Source: Streptomyces sp. ADI96-02 (GTDB lineage Bacteria; Actinomycetota; Actinomycetes; Streptomycetales; Streptomycetaceae). Taken from it: a stretch of 64,000 bases of DNA. Made by a program: the position numbers and the translations under genes. The notes under the pieces are model-generated. The model saw nothing but the letters and a program-made list of their open reading frames with translations, made no database searches and was not told the origin of the DNA. This document shows, piece by piece, positions 9,095 to 17,214 of this stretch. Within the stretch, counting starts at the first letter, position 1, and the number at the start of each line of letters is the position of its first letter. The stretch lies in assembly GCF_003846185.1 (NCBI RefSeq), contig NZ_ML123034.1, positions 5,468,432 to 5,532,431 of the forward strand. Direction: 5' to 3'.

Positions 9095-9934
9095 TCACCG
9101 TACGGGCTTCTCACGGGACTTGAGCGCGATCTGCCAGCGGTAGAAGCTCATCGCCAGCGCGAAGTCGAGGCCCGCGCGGCCGTCGAGGAAGCCCCGCCGG
9201 TAGACGTACATGTACGCGAACGAGACCAGCGGCTTGAACGGCGCCTTGTGGAACAGCTGCCCCTGCCGCGACTTGACCCGGCGCACCTGCTCCTTGACGT
9301 CCGGGTGGTGCTCCAGCCACGCCTCCCAGTCGGAGTACCGGTTGTGCCGTTCGAACCAGGCCGTGACCGGGTCGAGGTCCTGGTGCTCGATGGGGTTGGT
9401 CAGAGCGCCCGCCGTCTGCGCGACCGGCTGGTAGTGCCCCTCGACCTCCCCGATGCCCGGTGCGTCGAGGTCCCCGACGTCCGGGTAGCGGCAGCGGGTG
9501 CGGTCGGTCAACGACCGCTTGCGGATGGTGTATCCGTGCCGCAGCCGCTTGCCGGAGAACCAGTAGCCGAGCGGGATGTCGTACGCGGCGGGCTTCGGCG
9601 CGGCCGGGTCGGCGAAGACCTCCCGCAGCTCGGCCAGGAGCCCCGGGCTCAGCCGCTCGTCGCCGTCGAGCAGCAGGATCCAGTCCAGGTCGGTGCGTAC
9701 GTTCTCCAGGCACCACTGCTTCTTGCGCGGATGGCCGCCGTCCCAGGTGTACGTGACGACCTCCGCGCCGCACTCCTCGGCGATCTTCGCGGTGTCGTCG
9801 GTGCTGTGGGAGTCGACCACGACGACGGCCTCGAAGTGGCCGAGCACCGACCGGACCGCCTCCGCGATGTTCAGGCCCTCGTTCTTCGTGGGGATCGCCA
9901 CCGCTATCGGCAGTCTCGTCGTCCCGCTGGTCAT
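9095..9934 (-). CDS. Glycosyltransferase family 2 (GT-A)
   Basis: 279-residue inverting GT2 enzyme. Visible motifs are the N-terminal VAIPTKNEGLNIAEAV nucleotide-binding segment, VVVVDSHSTDDTAKIA, and the DxD-type metal site LLLDGDERL. The C-terminal half (YWFSGKRLRHGYTIRKR, then SFAYMYVYRRGFLDGRAG) resembles the WaaE/KdtX-like branch. The ATG at 9934 overlaps the stop of the upstream lipoprotein gene (ATGA), so it is the last gene of a three-gene coupled operon with the lipoprotein and the LamG/propeller protein. A role in glycosylating the same surface polymer, or the secreted protein, is inference. Confidence 0.87.
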   Translation of the reverse strand: MTSGTTRLPIAVAIPTKNEGLNIAEAVRSVLGHFEAVVVVDSHSTDDTAKIAEECGAEVVTYTWDGGHPRKKQWCLENVRTDLDWILLLDGDERLSPGLLAELREVFADPAAPKPAAYDIPLGYWFSGKRLRHGYTIRKRSLTDRTRCRYPDVGDLDAPGIGEVEGHYQPVAQTAGALTNPIEHQDLDPVTAWFERHNRYSDWEAWLEHHPDVKEQVRRVKSRQGQLFHKAPFKPLVSFAYMYVYRRGFLDGRAGLDFALAMSFYRWQIALKSREKPVR

Positions 9935-10650
9935 CGTGCGGCTCCTTCGGGCAGCCAGGCGTAGCAGCCTGTCGAGGTGAACGTGCGCGTGCCGGGAGGG
10001 ATGGTGATCCTCCGGGAGGCGCCGGTGTCGGAGGTGCCGGAGGCCAGTTCCCTCTTCCCCGCGCCGGCGATCCGCCATGAGCAGTTCGCGGTGGGGGAGG
10101 CGGACCGGTAGACGCCCGGCCGGAGCTTCTTCCCGGTGTGCGTGCCGTCGGCGTAACCGAGAGCCGCCTCGTCCACCAGGTCCTGGTGGCGCGGGCAGAG
10201 GCCGGCGACCGCGTCGGCGGCGTCCGGGATCTCGTTCGTCACGATCGCGCCGACGGCGGTGTCCCGGTCGGCCTTGACCAGGTAGCGGAGCTTGTCGCAC
10301 GTCTCCTGGCCGCTCTGGAGCACGGCGGCCGGATCCATGCCCCGGGGCACCCGGTTCTCCAGGTACCGCTTCTGCTCCTCGGTGAACGTGCCGGTGGCCG
10401 GGGTGATCGCGTCCGCGGGGACCGTGGGGAGCGCGGACGGCCCGGCCGGGGCGGGCGGGCCGGAGGAGGGGCGGGCCGCCGGGGCCTTCGAGGAGGGCGC
10501 GGCGGCCGGGCCGGGAGCGGAGGGCCCGGAGGCCGCGGGGCGTCGTGCGCCCGCGGCCTCCGGGCCGTTCCCGCCGGCGGACGAGCCGCAGGAGGCCAGT
10601 GCCGCCGTCAGGAGGACGACGGCGGCGCAGGCCGGGAACGGGTTCCTCAT
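9931..10650 (-). CDS. Secreted lipoprotein of unknown function
   Basis: 239 residues. The N-terminus MRNPFPACAAVVLLTAALASC is a lipoprotein signal with the lipobox LASC, so the mature protein should be acylated on Cys and face outward. A Pro/Ala/Ser-rich spacer (about residues 25-80) leads to a C-terminal domain of about 150 residues containing four Cys and patterns such as YRSASPTANCSWRI and TFTSTGCYAWLP. These look like a small disulphide-containing beta domain found in several actinobacterial exported proteins. I do not recognise an enzymatic motif. Start ATG overlaps the stop of the LamG gene (ATGA) and its own stop overlaps the GT2 start, so all three are co-translated. Confidence 0.75.
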   Translation of the reverse strand: MRNPFPACAAVVLLTAALASCGSSAGGNGPEAAGARRPAASGPSAPGPAAAPSSKAPAARPSSGPPAPAGPSALPTVPADAITPATGTFTEEQKRYLENRVPRGMDPAAVLQSGQETCDKLRYLVKADRDTAVGAIVTNEIPDAADAVAGLCPRHQDLVDEAALGYADGTHTGKKLRPGVYRSASPTANCSWRIAGAGKRELASGTSDTGASRRITIPPGTRTFTSTGCYAWLPEGAAR

Positions 10651-12899
10651 CAGCCCTTCCTCAGGGCGTAGTGCGCGTTGACCTGGGAGGCGCTCAGCGC
10701 GGTCGGGTAGACGGCGGTCTCGTCGATCTGACCGGCGAAGAAGTCGCTGGTCGGCCGGTTGGGCCAGCCGGACAGGCTGTCGCCGCCGACCCGCCAGTAC
10801 CCCGGGTAGTTCTCGTTGCCGCTGACCAGGATGTTCGACGCGCGCAACTGGCCGTCCACGTAGAGGGACATGCCCCAGGTGCCCTGGGTGGCGACGACGT
10901 GGTGCCACGCGCCGTCGTTGTAGGCGGCGGAGGTGGCGACGGTGCGCGCGCCTGCGCTGTTCACGCCGAAGACGAGCCGTCCGTCGTTGCGCATGTAGAC
11001 GTGCTTGTCGTCGCGGGTGCTGTTCTGCTGAGTCATGTTGCCGAAGCCGATGATCTTCCCGCCCCGGGTGGTGGTGGTCCTGATCCAGGTCTCCACCGAG
11101 AAGCGGGTCGGCTGCGCGTGCTGCCGGTTGCTGTACGCGTACTCGTCGCTTCCGTTGAACCCGATCGCGGTGGAGGGCCCGGCCACCGCCGCGGGCGTCT
11201 GCCGGTAGGCCGGCCCGTTGCGCAGGAAGCCGTTGTTCCGCTCGCCGCTGCTGTCGTGGGCGAAGGTCGCGCCACCCTCGTCGTAGCGCCAGTACAGGGA
11301 CGCGCCGTCGGCCCGGACCCGGGCCGCGTAGGACTCCGACACGGACTGCACGGTCGCGGACTGGACGGTCGACTTGGCGCTGGTGTTGGCGCCGTCGCTC
11401 GCGGTGATCCGGTAGGAGTGGGTCTCGCCGGGGGCCACGTCGGTGTCCGTCCAGCTCAGCTCGGGCCGGTTCCAGAACACCGAGGAGCCGGTGGTCGTGT
11501 GGATGGGGGTGTTCGAGCCGTCCTTGTAGATCCGGTAGGTCAGCTCACCGTCGTCGGTGTCGAAGCTGGACTGCCAGTTCACCTCGATCCGCCCCGGGTC
11601 GAGCGTGGACAGGCTGACGTTGGGCACCCACGGCGCGCCGGTGTCCGGTCCGTCCGCGAACCGGGTCAGCCCCTGCTGCGGCGATCCGTTGACGGTCGTG
11701 AACTCGCCGCCGACCCACAGGTAGTGGCGTCCGCCGCTGTCGGTCTGGCTCATCACGCGCGGCCCCACGGGCTCGCCGATGCCGTCGTTGGTGTCCGGGA
11801 ACCACGGCAGCAGCTTCGGTTCGTCGACCGACTGGGCCAGCAGGTGCTTGCGCTGCTGGTCGGGGAAGGCGCCCATGCTGGAGCAGTCGTGGGCGTGGCT
11901 GCCGCTGTAGAGCACGCCGGAGTGGACCAGCACCGCCTGGGTGGCTCCCAGGCAGGTGTCGCGCCACCGCTGCTCGAAGTCGTCGAGGTCGACGGCGATC
12001 CGCCCGTCGAAGACGCCGCCCCCGGTGCCCTCGTTGGCGGTGTAGAAGCCGGTGGCGTCGGATGTCAGGTCCTGCACCGTGGAGTTGTTGCTGATGAAGC
12101 CGGGATAGGACTTGGCCACGGCTCCGGTGGTCGCGTCGACCACGGCGAGGGCATGGCTGCTGACGCCGTTGATCCGGAAGAAGTCGCCGCCGAGCACGAC
12201 CCTGCGCCCGTCCGGGGTCACTTCGAGGGCGCGGGCCACCTCGTCCGCGTTCGCCGTGAACGGGAGCAGGGACGCGCCGGTCGTCACGGCGGCGAACTTG
12301 TTCCTGACCTGGCCGCCGACGCTGTTGAAGTCACCGCCGAGGTAGACGGTTCCGGCGGTGACGGCGAGCGTCCGCACGGTCGCGGAGACGGAGATCTTGA
12401 AGTCCTCGCGCGGTGTGCAGGTGGCGGTGTCGATCGCCGCGATGTTGCTGACCCCGACACCGTTCACCGCGCCGAACTGGCCTCCCGCGTAGAGGGTCCT
12501 GCCGTCGGGGGACAGCGCCAGGGACCGGACGGTCGCGGTGCCGGAGGAGACCGTGAACGACAGCGAGCAGTCGGTGGGCGCTCCGGTCGCCGCGTCGAAC
12601 GCGGCGAAGTTCACCGCGGGCTGTTCGCCGGTGCCCGGTGCGGCCTCGGGCGGGCGCAGGGTGGAGAAGGTGCCGCCGGCGTAGACCACGCCGTCGCGCG
12701 CGGCCATCGACCAGACGATGCCGTTGGTCTGCCAGGTGGTGAGATCGTCCGCGGTGATGGCCACCGGCGGTGTCAGCGCCGCCGTCGGGGAGGCGCCGAC
12801 CGCGGTCGCGGTCAGTGCTCCGGCCAGCAGGCAGAGAGCTGCGGAGGCGGCCCGAACACGGCCGCGTCCTCCGGTTCTCCGCCCCGTACTTCCGTTCAT
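10650..12899 (-). CDS. Secreted beta-propeller / fibronectin III / LamG-domain protein
   Basis: 749 residues. A long Arg-rich n-region and hydrophobic core (SAALCLLAGALTATAVGA) form a signal peptide. Residues about 45-390 carry repeated GGxF units (YAGGTFS, LYAGGQFGAVNG, VYLGGDFNSVGG, VVLGGDFFRINGV, VGGEFTTVNG), consistent with a propeller. A fibronectin type III-like domain follows (IEVNWQSSFDTDDGELTYRIYKDG), then a C-terminal concanavalin/LamG domain (FSVETWIRTT, WHHVVATQGTWGMSLYVDGQL). Such proteins bind glycans or the cell surface. Two adjacent ATGs (12902 and 12899) follow GGAG; the second has better spacing. It heads the operon with the lipoprotein and the GT2. Confidence 0.82.
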   Translation of the reverse strand: MNGSTGRRTGGRGRVRAASAALCLLAGALTATAVGASPTAALTPPVAITADDLTTWQTNGIVWSMAARDGVVYAGGTFSTLRPPEAAPGTGEQPAVNFAAFDAATGAPTDCSLSFTVSSGTATVRSLALSPDGRTLYAGGQFGAVNGVGVSNIAAIDTATCTPREDFKISVSATVRTLAVTAGTVYLGGDFNSVGGQVRNKFAAVTTGASLLPFTANADEVARALEVTPDGRRVVLGGDFFRINGVSSHALAVVDATTGAVAKSYPGFISNNSTVQDLTSDATGFYTANEGTGGGVFDGRIAVDLDDFEQRWRDTCLGATQAVLVHSGVLYSGSHAHDCSSMGAFPDQQRKHLLAQSVDEPKLLPWFPDTNDGIGEPVGPRVMSQTDSGGRHYLWVGGEFTTVNGSPQQGLTRFADGPDTGAPWVPNVSLSTLDPGRIEVNWQSSFDTDDGELTYRIYKDGSNTPIHTTTGSSVFWNRPELSWTDTDVAPGETHSYRITASDGANTSAKSTVQSATVQSVSESYAARVRADGASLYWRYDEGGATFAHDSSGERNNGFLRNGPAYRQTPAAVAGPSTAIGFNGSDEYAYSNRQHAQPTRFSVETWIRTTTTRGGKIIGFGNMTQQNSTRDDKHVYMRNDGRLVFGVNSAGARTVATSAAYNDGAWHHVVATQGTWGMSLYVDGQLRASNILVSGNENYPGYWRVGGDSLSGWPNRPTSDFFAGQIDETAVYPTALSASQVNAHYALRKG

Positions 12900-13215
12900 C
12901 ATTCAGCTCCGAAGGTGAGAACGAGCTGCGGCCGAGGGGCCGCGGGTCCTGCCTCGCCCGGCCGGCGGCGGGGACGCCGGGTCCCGTGGCCGGTTCGGGG
13001 GAGTGGGTGGGCGGAGCCGACGGCCCCGCCCGCGGCCGGCGCGATGAGCCCCACCGGGGAGCCGGTGGGGCCGGCGGCTGCGCCGGTGACGGTCCCCGGC
13101 GCGGGCGCGCGGAGCGCCGGCCGGGTGCTGTGGGGGCGACCCGGGGTGTCCGGGGCGCAGGGGGCGGGCGGCGGGTCGCGCCGCGCGCGGAGCCGGGCCG
13201 GACGACCCGGCCCGC
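12900..13215. other. 316-bp GC-rich intergenic region with hairpin
   Basis: No gene is supported here. It contains the 3' flank of gmd and the presumed promoter and ribosome binding site (GGAG at 12907-12910, minus strand) of the LamG gene. One perfect hairpin is visible at 13048-13071 (GCCCCACCGG, loop GGAG, CCGGTGGGGC), which may terminate gmd transcription. The rest is low-complexity G/C sequence in which I see no clear -10/-35 pair. Confidence 0.5.
13048..13071 (-). terminator. Hairpin downstream of gmd
   Basis: Perfect 10-bp stem (GCCCCACCGG / CCGGTGGGGC) with a four-base loop GGAG, about 145 bp after the gmd stop and before the LamG gene. It has no T-tract, as is common for Streptomyces terminators. 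It could equally be a structural element in the LamG leader. Confidence 0.45.
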
Positions 13216-14229
13216 TCATCTGTCCACCCGCACGGCGGCCCCGCTGAGCTGGTCGGTGAGCAGGCGGACGTCCGCGTCCACCATGATCCGGGCCAGCTCC
13301 CGCGACTTCACCGAGGGCTTCCAGCCGAGCAGTTCCTCGGCCTTGGACGCGTCGCCGATCAGCGCGTCGACCTCGCTGGGGCGCTCGTACTTGGGGTCGT
13401 AGCGCACGTGCTCGCGCCAGTCCAGCCCCGCGTGCTCGAAGGCGAACTCCAGGAACTGCCGCACACTGACGCCCTCGCCCGTGGCCACCACGTAGTCGTC
13501 CGGGGTGTCGCACTGGAGCATCCGCCACATGGCGTCGACGTACTCCGGCGCGTAGCCCCAGTCCCGCACGGCGTCCAGGTTGCCCAGGTGCAGCCGGTCC
13601 TGGAGCCCGGCCTTGATCCGTGCCACCCCGCGGGTGATCTTCCGGGTCACGAAGGTCTCGCCGCGCCGGGGCGACTCGTGGTTGAACAGGATGCCGTTCA
13701 CGGCGAACATGTCGTACGCCTCGCGGTAGTTGACCGTCGCCCAGTACGCGTACACCTTGGCCACGCTGTACGGGCTGCGCGGGTGGAACGGGGTCGCCTC
13801 GTTCTGCGGCGGCGGGCTCGCGCCGAACATCTCGGAGGACGACGCCTGGTAGATCCGGGTCTGGATGCCGCTCGCCCGGACCGCCTCCAGCAGCCGGATG
13901 GTGCCGAGCCCGGTCACGTCGCCGGTGTACAGCGGGGCGTCGAAGGAGACCCGCACATGCGACTGGGCCCCCAGGTTGTAGACCTCGTCCGGCCGGATGT
14001 CGCGCAGCAGGTTCACCAGCGCCACCCCGTCGGAGAGGTCGGCGTGGTGCAGCACGAACGAGCGCTCCGGCTCCTCCGGGCCCTGGTAGATGTGGTCGAT
14101 CCGCTCGGTGTTGAAACTCGACGACCGCCGGATCAGCCCGTGCACCGTGTAACCCTTGTCGAGCAGCAACTCCGCCAGATACGAGCCGTCCTGGCCGGTC
14201 ACTCCCGTGATGAGCGCGCTCTTCGCCAC
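13216..14229 (-). CDS. gmd: GDP-mannose 4,6-dehydratase
   Basis: 337-residue short-chain dehydrogenase/reductase that converts GDP-D-mannose to GDP-4-keto-6-deoxy-D-mannose, the first step to GDP-L-fucose and related deoxyhexoses. The Rossmann motif is ALITGVTGQDGSYLAE, followed by the Gmd-specific RRSSSFNTERIDHIY. The catalytic region shows QASSSEMFG and YSVAKVYAYW (Y-x3-K). I chose the GTG at 14229, preceded by AGGGGGAGGGG on the minus strand, rather than an upstream in-frame ATG at 14280, because homologues begin at the AKSALITG segment. It is divergent from fcl, which performs the next step, with 117 bp between them. Confidence 0.94.
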   Translation of the reverse strand: MAKSALITGVTGQDGSYLAELLLDKGYTVHGLIRRSSSFNTERIDHIYQGPEEPERSFVLHHADLSDGVALVNLLRDIRPDEVYNLGAQSHVRVSFDAPLYTGDVTGLGTIRLLEAVRASGIQTRIYQASSSEMFGASPPPQNEATPFHPRSPYSVAKVYAYWATVNYREAYDMFAVNGILFNHESPRRGETFVTRKITRGVARIKAGLQDRLHLGNLDAVRDWGYAPEYVDAMWRMLQCDTPDDYVVATGEGVSVRQFLEFAFEHAGLDWREHVRYDPKYERPSEVDALIGDASKAEELLGWKPSVKSRELARIMVDADVRLLTDQLSGAAVRVDR

Positions 14230-14333
14230 GATTCCCCCTCCCCTTGCCGTTCGCCGCTGCGGCGAACTGTTCACCGACATATCGGAATTGAAGCGTTCTG
14301 CGGCAAGACGTCTCCGCAGCCCCCCGCTGCTGG

Positions 14334-14346
14334 CACAATCCGTGCC
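14334..14346 (+). promoter_or_regulatory. Possible -10 element for leaderless fcl transcript
   Basis: CACAAT at 14334-14339 ends seven bases before the fcl ATG, and no Shine-Dalgarno sequence precedes that ATG. This spacing is what a leaderless mRNA with its first base at the A of ATG would need. The match to TANNNT is imperfect and no convincing -35 is seen, so this is a weak call. Confidence 0.3.
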
Positions 14347-15330
14347 ATGACGACCGAACTCCCCGTCCCGTCCGAGGAATCCGCCCGCTCCCTACTCCCT
14401 CCCGGCTCTCGCATATTCGTCGCGGGACACCGCGGTCTCGTCGGCTCGGCGGTGGCCCGACGCCTCGCCGACGACGGCCACGAGGTGCTGACCCGGGGCC
14501 GCGACCGGCTCGACCTGCGCGACGCCGCGCGGACCGAGACGTTTCTGCGGGAGGCGCGCCCGGACGCGGTGGTGCTGGCCGCCGCCAAGGTCGGCGGGAT
14601 CATGGCCAACAGCACGTACCCGGTGCAGTTCCTGGAGGACAACCTGCGCATCCAGCTGAGCGTGATCGCGGCGGCGCACGCTGCCGGGACCCGCCGGCTG
14701 CTGTTCCTCGGCTCGTCGTGCATCTACCCCCGCCTCGCCGCGCAGCCGATCCGCGAGGAGTCGCTGCTCACCGGCGAGCTGGAGCCCACCAACGAGGCGT
14801 ACGCCCTCGCCAAGATCGCCGGAATCGTCCAGATCCAGTCCTACCGGCGGCAGTACGGCCGCTCCTACATCAGCGCCATGCCCACCAATCTCTACGGGCC
14901 CGGCGACAACTTCGACCTGGAGACCTCGCACGTCCTGCCCGCGCTGATCCGCCGCTTCCACGAGGCGCAGCGCGACGCCGTGCCCGAAGTCACCCTCTGG
15001 GGCTCCGGAAGCCCCCGCCGCGAGTTCCTCCACGTGGACGACCTCGCCGCCGCCTGCGTACGCCTGCTGGAGGTCTACGACGGCGACGAACCCATCAACA
15101 TCGGCTGCGGCGAGGACCTGACCATCCGCGAACTCGCCGAGACGGTCGCCGAGGTCACCGGCTACCGGGGCCGCGTCGGCTGGGACGCCTCGAAGCCCGA
15201 CGGCACCCCCCGCAAGCTGCTCGACGTGACCCGGCTGACCTCCCTCGGCTTCGCGCCGCGGATCCCGCTGCGCGAGGGCATCGCCCGTACCTACGCCTGG
15301 TGGCTCGGCCAACTGCCGCCTTCCGTCTGA
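14347..15330 (+). CDS. fcl: GDP-L-fucose synthase (GDP-4-keto-6-deoxymannose epimerase/reductase)
   Basis: 327-residue NADPH-dependent bifunctional epimerase/reductase that produces GDP-L-fucose from the Gmd product. Motifs: FVAGHRGLVGSAVARRL (Rossmann), AAAKVGGIMANSTYP, LFLGSSCIYPRLAAQPIREE, and the Y-x3-K of NEAYALAKIAGI, then SAMPTNLYGPGDNFD, all characteristic of WcaG/Fcl. ATG 14347 gives about 20 extra residues before the Rossmann fold and has no ribosome binding site, suggesting leaderless translation. Divergent from gmd; the pair provides the activated fucose for the locus. Confidence 0.94.
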   Translation: MTTELPVPSEESARSLLPPGSRIFVAGHRGLVGSAVARRLADDGHEVLTRGRDRLDLRDAARTETFLREARPDAVVLAAAKVGGIMANSTYPVQFLEDNLRIQLSVIAAAHAAGTRRLLFLGSSCIYPRLAAQPIREESLLTGELEPTNEAYALAKIAGIVQIQSYRRQYGRSYISAMPTNLYGPGDNFDLETSHVLPALIRRFHEAQRDAVPEVTLWGSGSPRREFLHVDDLAAACVRLLEVYDGDEPINIGCGEDLTIRELAETVAEVTGYRGRVGWDASKPDGTPRKLLDVTRLTSLGFAPRIPLREGIARTYAWWLGQLPPSV

Positions 15331-15389
15331 CCGTTCGGCAGCCGCCGTTCGGCGTTCCGGGGCTCCTCGCATCCGCACGCCCGCCGCCC

Positions 15390-16940
15390 TCAGTACGCCC
15401 CGCGACCGTCGGTGACGGCGCGCACCGTACGGGCGAGGAGCCCCATGTCCGTGGCCACCGACCAGTTGTCGACGTACCAGAGGTCCAGCGAGACGGTCTC
15501 CTGCCAGGACAGCTCGGAGCGCCCGCTGACCTGCCACAGCCCCGTCAGCCCCGGCTTCACCGCGAGCCTGCGGTGCTCCCGCTCGTCGTACCGGGACGCC
15601 TCCTCCGGCAGCGGCGGGCGCGGCCCCACCAGCGACATGTGCCCCAGCAGTACGTTCACCAGCTGGGGAAGCTCGTCGATCGACGTGCGGCGCAGCGTCC
15701 GGCCGACCCGCGTCACACGCGGATCGCGGCGCATCTTGAACAGCGGTCCGTCGACCTCGTTGGCCGCGGCGAGCTGCGCCTTGCGCGCTTCGGCGTCCGC
15801 CACCATCGTGCGGAACTTCCACATGGTGAAGGGCCGGTTGTGCTGCCCGTGCCGGACCTGGCGGTGGAAGACCGGCCCGCGCGACGACATCCGCACGCTG
15901 AGCGCCACCGCCAGTAGCAGCGGTGCCAGCAGCAGGAGTCCGACCAGAGCGCAGGTGCGGTCCAGCACCGCCTTCGCCGCGGCCTGAGGCCCCCCGCGCA
16001 GCGGTGGCGTGATGTGCAGCAGGGTCAGCCCGGCCGCGGCGACCGGCCGGACCCGGGCCGCTGCCACCTCCGACAGCTCGGAGAGTACGCACAGGGCGAC
16101 CCCGCCGTCGTGCAGCCCCCAGCCGAGCCGCCGCAGCCGGTCTCCGGTCAACCGGGGCCCCGGGGCCACGAGTACGAGATCGGCCTCGTGGGCGTAGGCC
16201 CCGCCCAGCACCGTGGTCACGTCGTCGTCGGCCGGGAAGGAGCCGAGGCGCCCCGGCACGGGGACGTCCGCGCGCACCCGCCCCGCAGACCCCACCGGTA
16301 TCGCCGCCACCAGCTGATAGCCGTGGTCGGTACGGGAGTTGAGCAGCTCCGCCGCCCGGTCCACGCCTCCGGCCTCGCCCACCAGCAGCACTCGGCGCAC
16401 CGCCCCGCCGCGACGCGTCCCGCGCGGCCGGCGCCGCAGCCCCTGCGCCGCCGTGGCGACGAGCAGCCCCGGCGCCACCGCCACGACCGCGGTCGCCGGA
16501 TCGATCGGGGCCCCGGTCGCGGTGTGCAGCACGGCCAGCACCCCGACGAGCACCAGCCAGTCGCCGACGCCGCCCAGCGGCTCCGCCGGCTCGTCGGGCA
16601 GCCGTGCGGCGTACCGCCCGCGAGCGGCGCGCAGGGCGGCCCACAGCAGCCCGGCCACGGCGGCGGCGGTCTCCGGCCGCGGCTGGTCGCCGGCCCGCAG
16701 CAGCAGCCAGGCCGGCAGTGCGAGCCCCAGCAGCTCGGTCAGGGCCGCCAACGGTGGGCGGTGGCCCCGCCGGCCGCGGACGGGCGCCCGCTCGGACGGG
16801 TCGCGCGGCGCGGTCGGGGCCCGCCACAGCTGCTCCAGCGCCGCCGCGCGGTTCCGGGACGCGGCGGTGCGGGGGCGCGGCGCGCCCCGGAGCCCCACCG
16901 GCCCGGATATGCCGGTTTCCGGTATTTCGACATGCCCCAT
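15390..16940 (-). CDS. Polyprenyl-phosphate sugar-1-phosphate transferase (initiating)
   Basis: 516-residue PNPT-independent initiating transferase (WbaP/WcaJ/CpsE type) that loads the first sugar phosphate onto undecaprenyl phosphate. The N-terminal half has several helices and a CoA-binding-like domain. Near residue 325 a helix precedes the catalytic bacterial sugar transferase domain, with MSSRGPVFHRQVRHGQ, FTMWKFRTMV, FKMRRDPRVTRVGR, TSIDELPQLVNVLLGHMS, LVGPRP and the C-terminal KPGLTGLWQVSGRSE. ATG 16940 follows a GGGGGG stretch; the open frame extends upstream without a site. It starts assembly for the whole polysaccharide locus. Confidence 0.92.
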   Translation of the reverse strand: MGHVEIPETGISGPVGLRGAPRPRTAASRNRAAALEQLWRAPTAPRDPSERAPVRGRRGHRPPLAALTELLGLALPAWLLLRAGDQPRPETAAAVAGLLWAALRAARGRYAARLPDEPAEPLGGVGDWLVLVGVLAVLHTATGAPIDPATAVVAVAPGLLVATAAQGLRRRPRGTRRGGAVRRVLLVGEAGGVDRAAELLNSRTDHGYQLVAAIPVGSAGRVRADVPVPGRLGSFPADDDVTTVLGGAYAHEADLVLVAPGPRLTGDRLRRLGWGLHDGGVALCVLSELSEVAAARVRPVAAAGLTLLHITPPLRGGPQAAAKAVLDRTCALVGLLLLAPLLLAVALSVRMSSRGPVFHRQVRHGQHNRPFTMWKFRTMVADAEARKAQLAAANEVDGPLFKMRRDPRVTRVGRTLRRTSIDELPQLVNVLLGHMSLVGPRPPLPEEASRYDEREHRRLAVKPGLTGLWQVSGRSELSWQETVSLDLWYVDNWSVATDMGLLARTVRAVTDGRGAY

Positions 16941-16977
16941 GAACCCCCCAGTCACAGTCGCACCCCCACAAACGCGA

Positions 16978-17010
16978 CGCATCCGTCGATCCCATGGACT
17001 GACGGATGCG
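16978..17010 (-). repeat. Inverted repeat in sugar-transferase leader
   Basis: Perfect 10-bp arms CGCATCCGTC (16978-16987) and GACGGATGCG (17001-17010) around a 13-base loop, 38-70 bases upstream of the sugar transferase start. It could be a leader hairpin or an operator. Nothing more can be said from sequence alone. Confidence 0.5.
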
Positions 17011-17214
17011 CCCTCGCTCGGTGCACGATATCCACACACGTGCCATTTCGCTGGAGTTCCCGTGAAGTTCAGACGCCTCGTTCCGGACCTCCCCGATTCC
17101 CCGAATCCCTTCGACTCGGCTGTCACTCAAGGAAAGTGACGGTGCGTCGGCTCGGTAAGCGCTTGCGGCGACGACCCGCGCGGGGCCGCTCCCGCAACCG
17201 CTCCCGCCGCTGGA

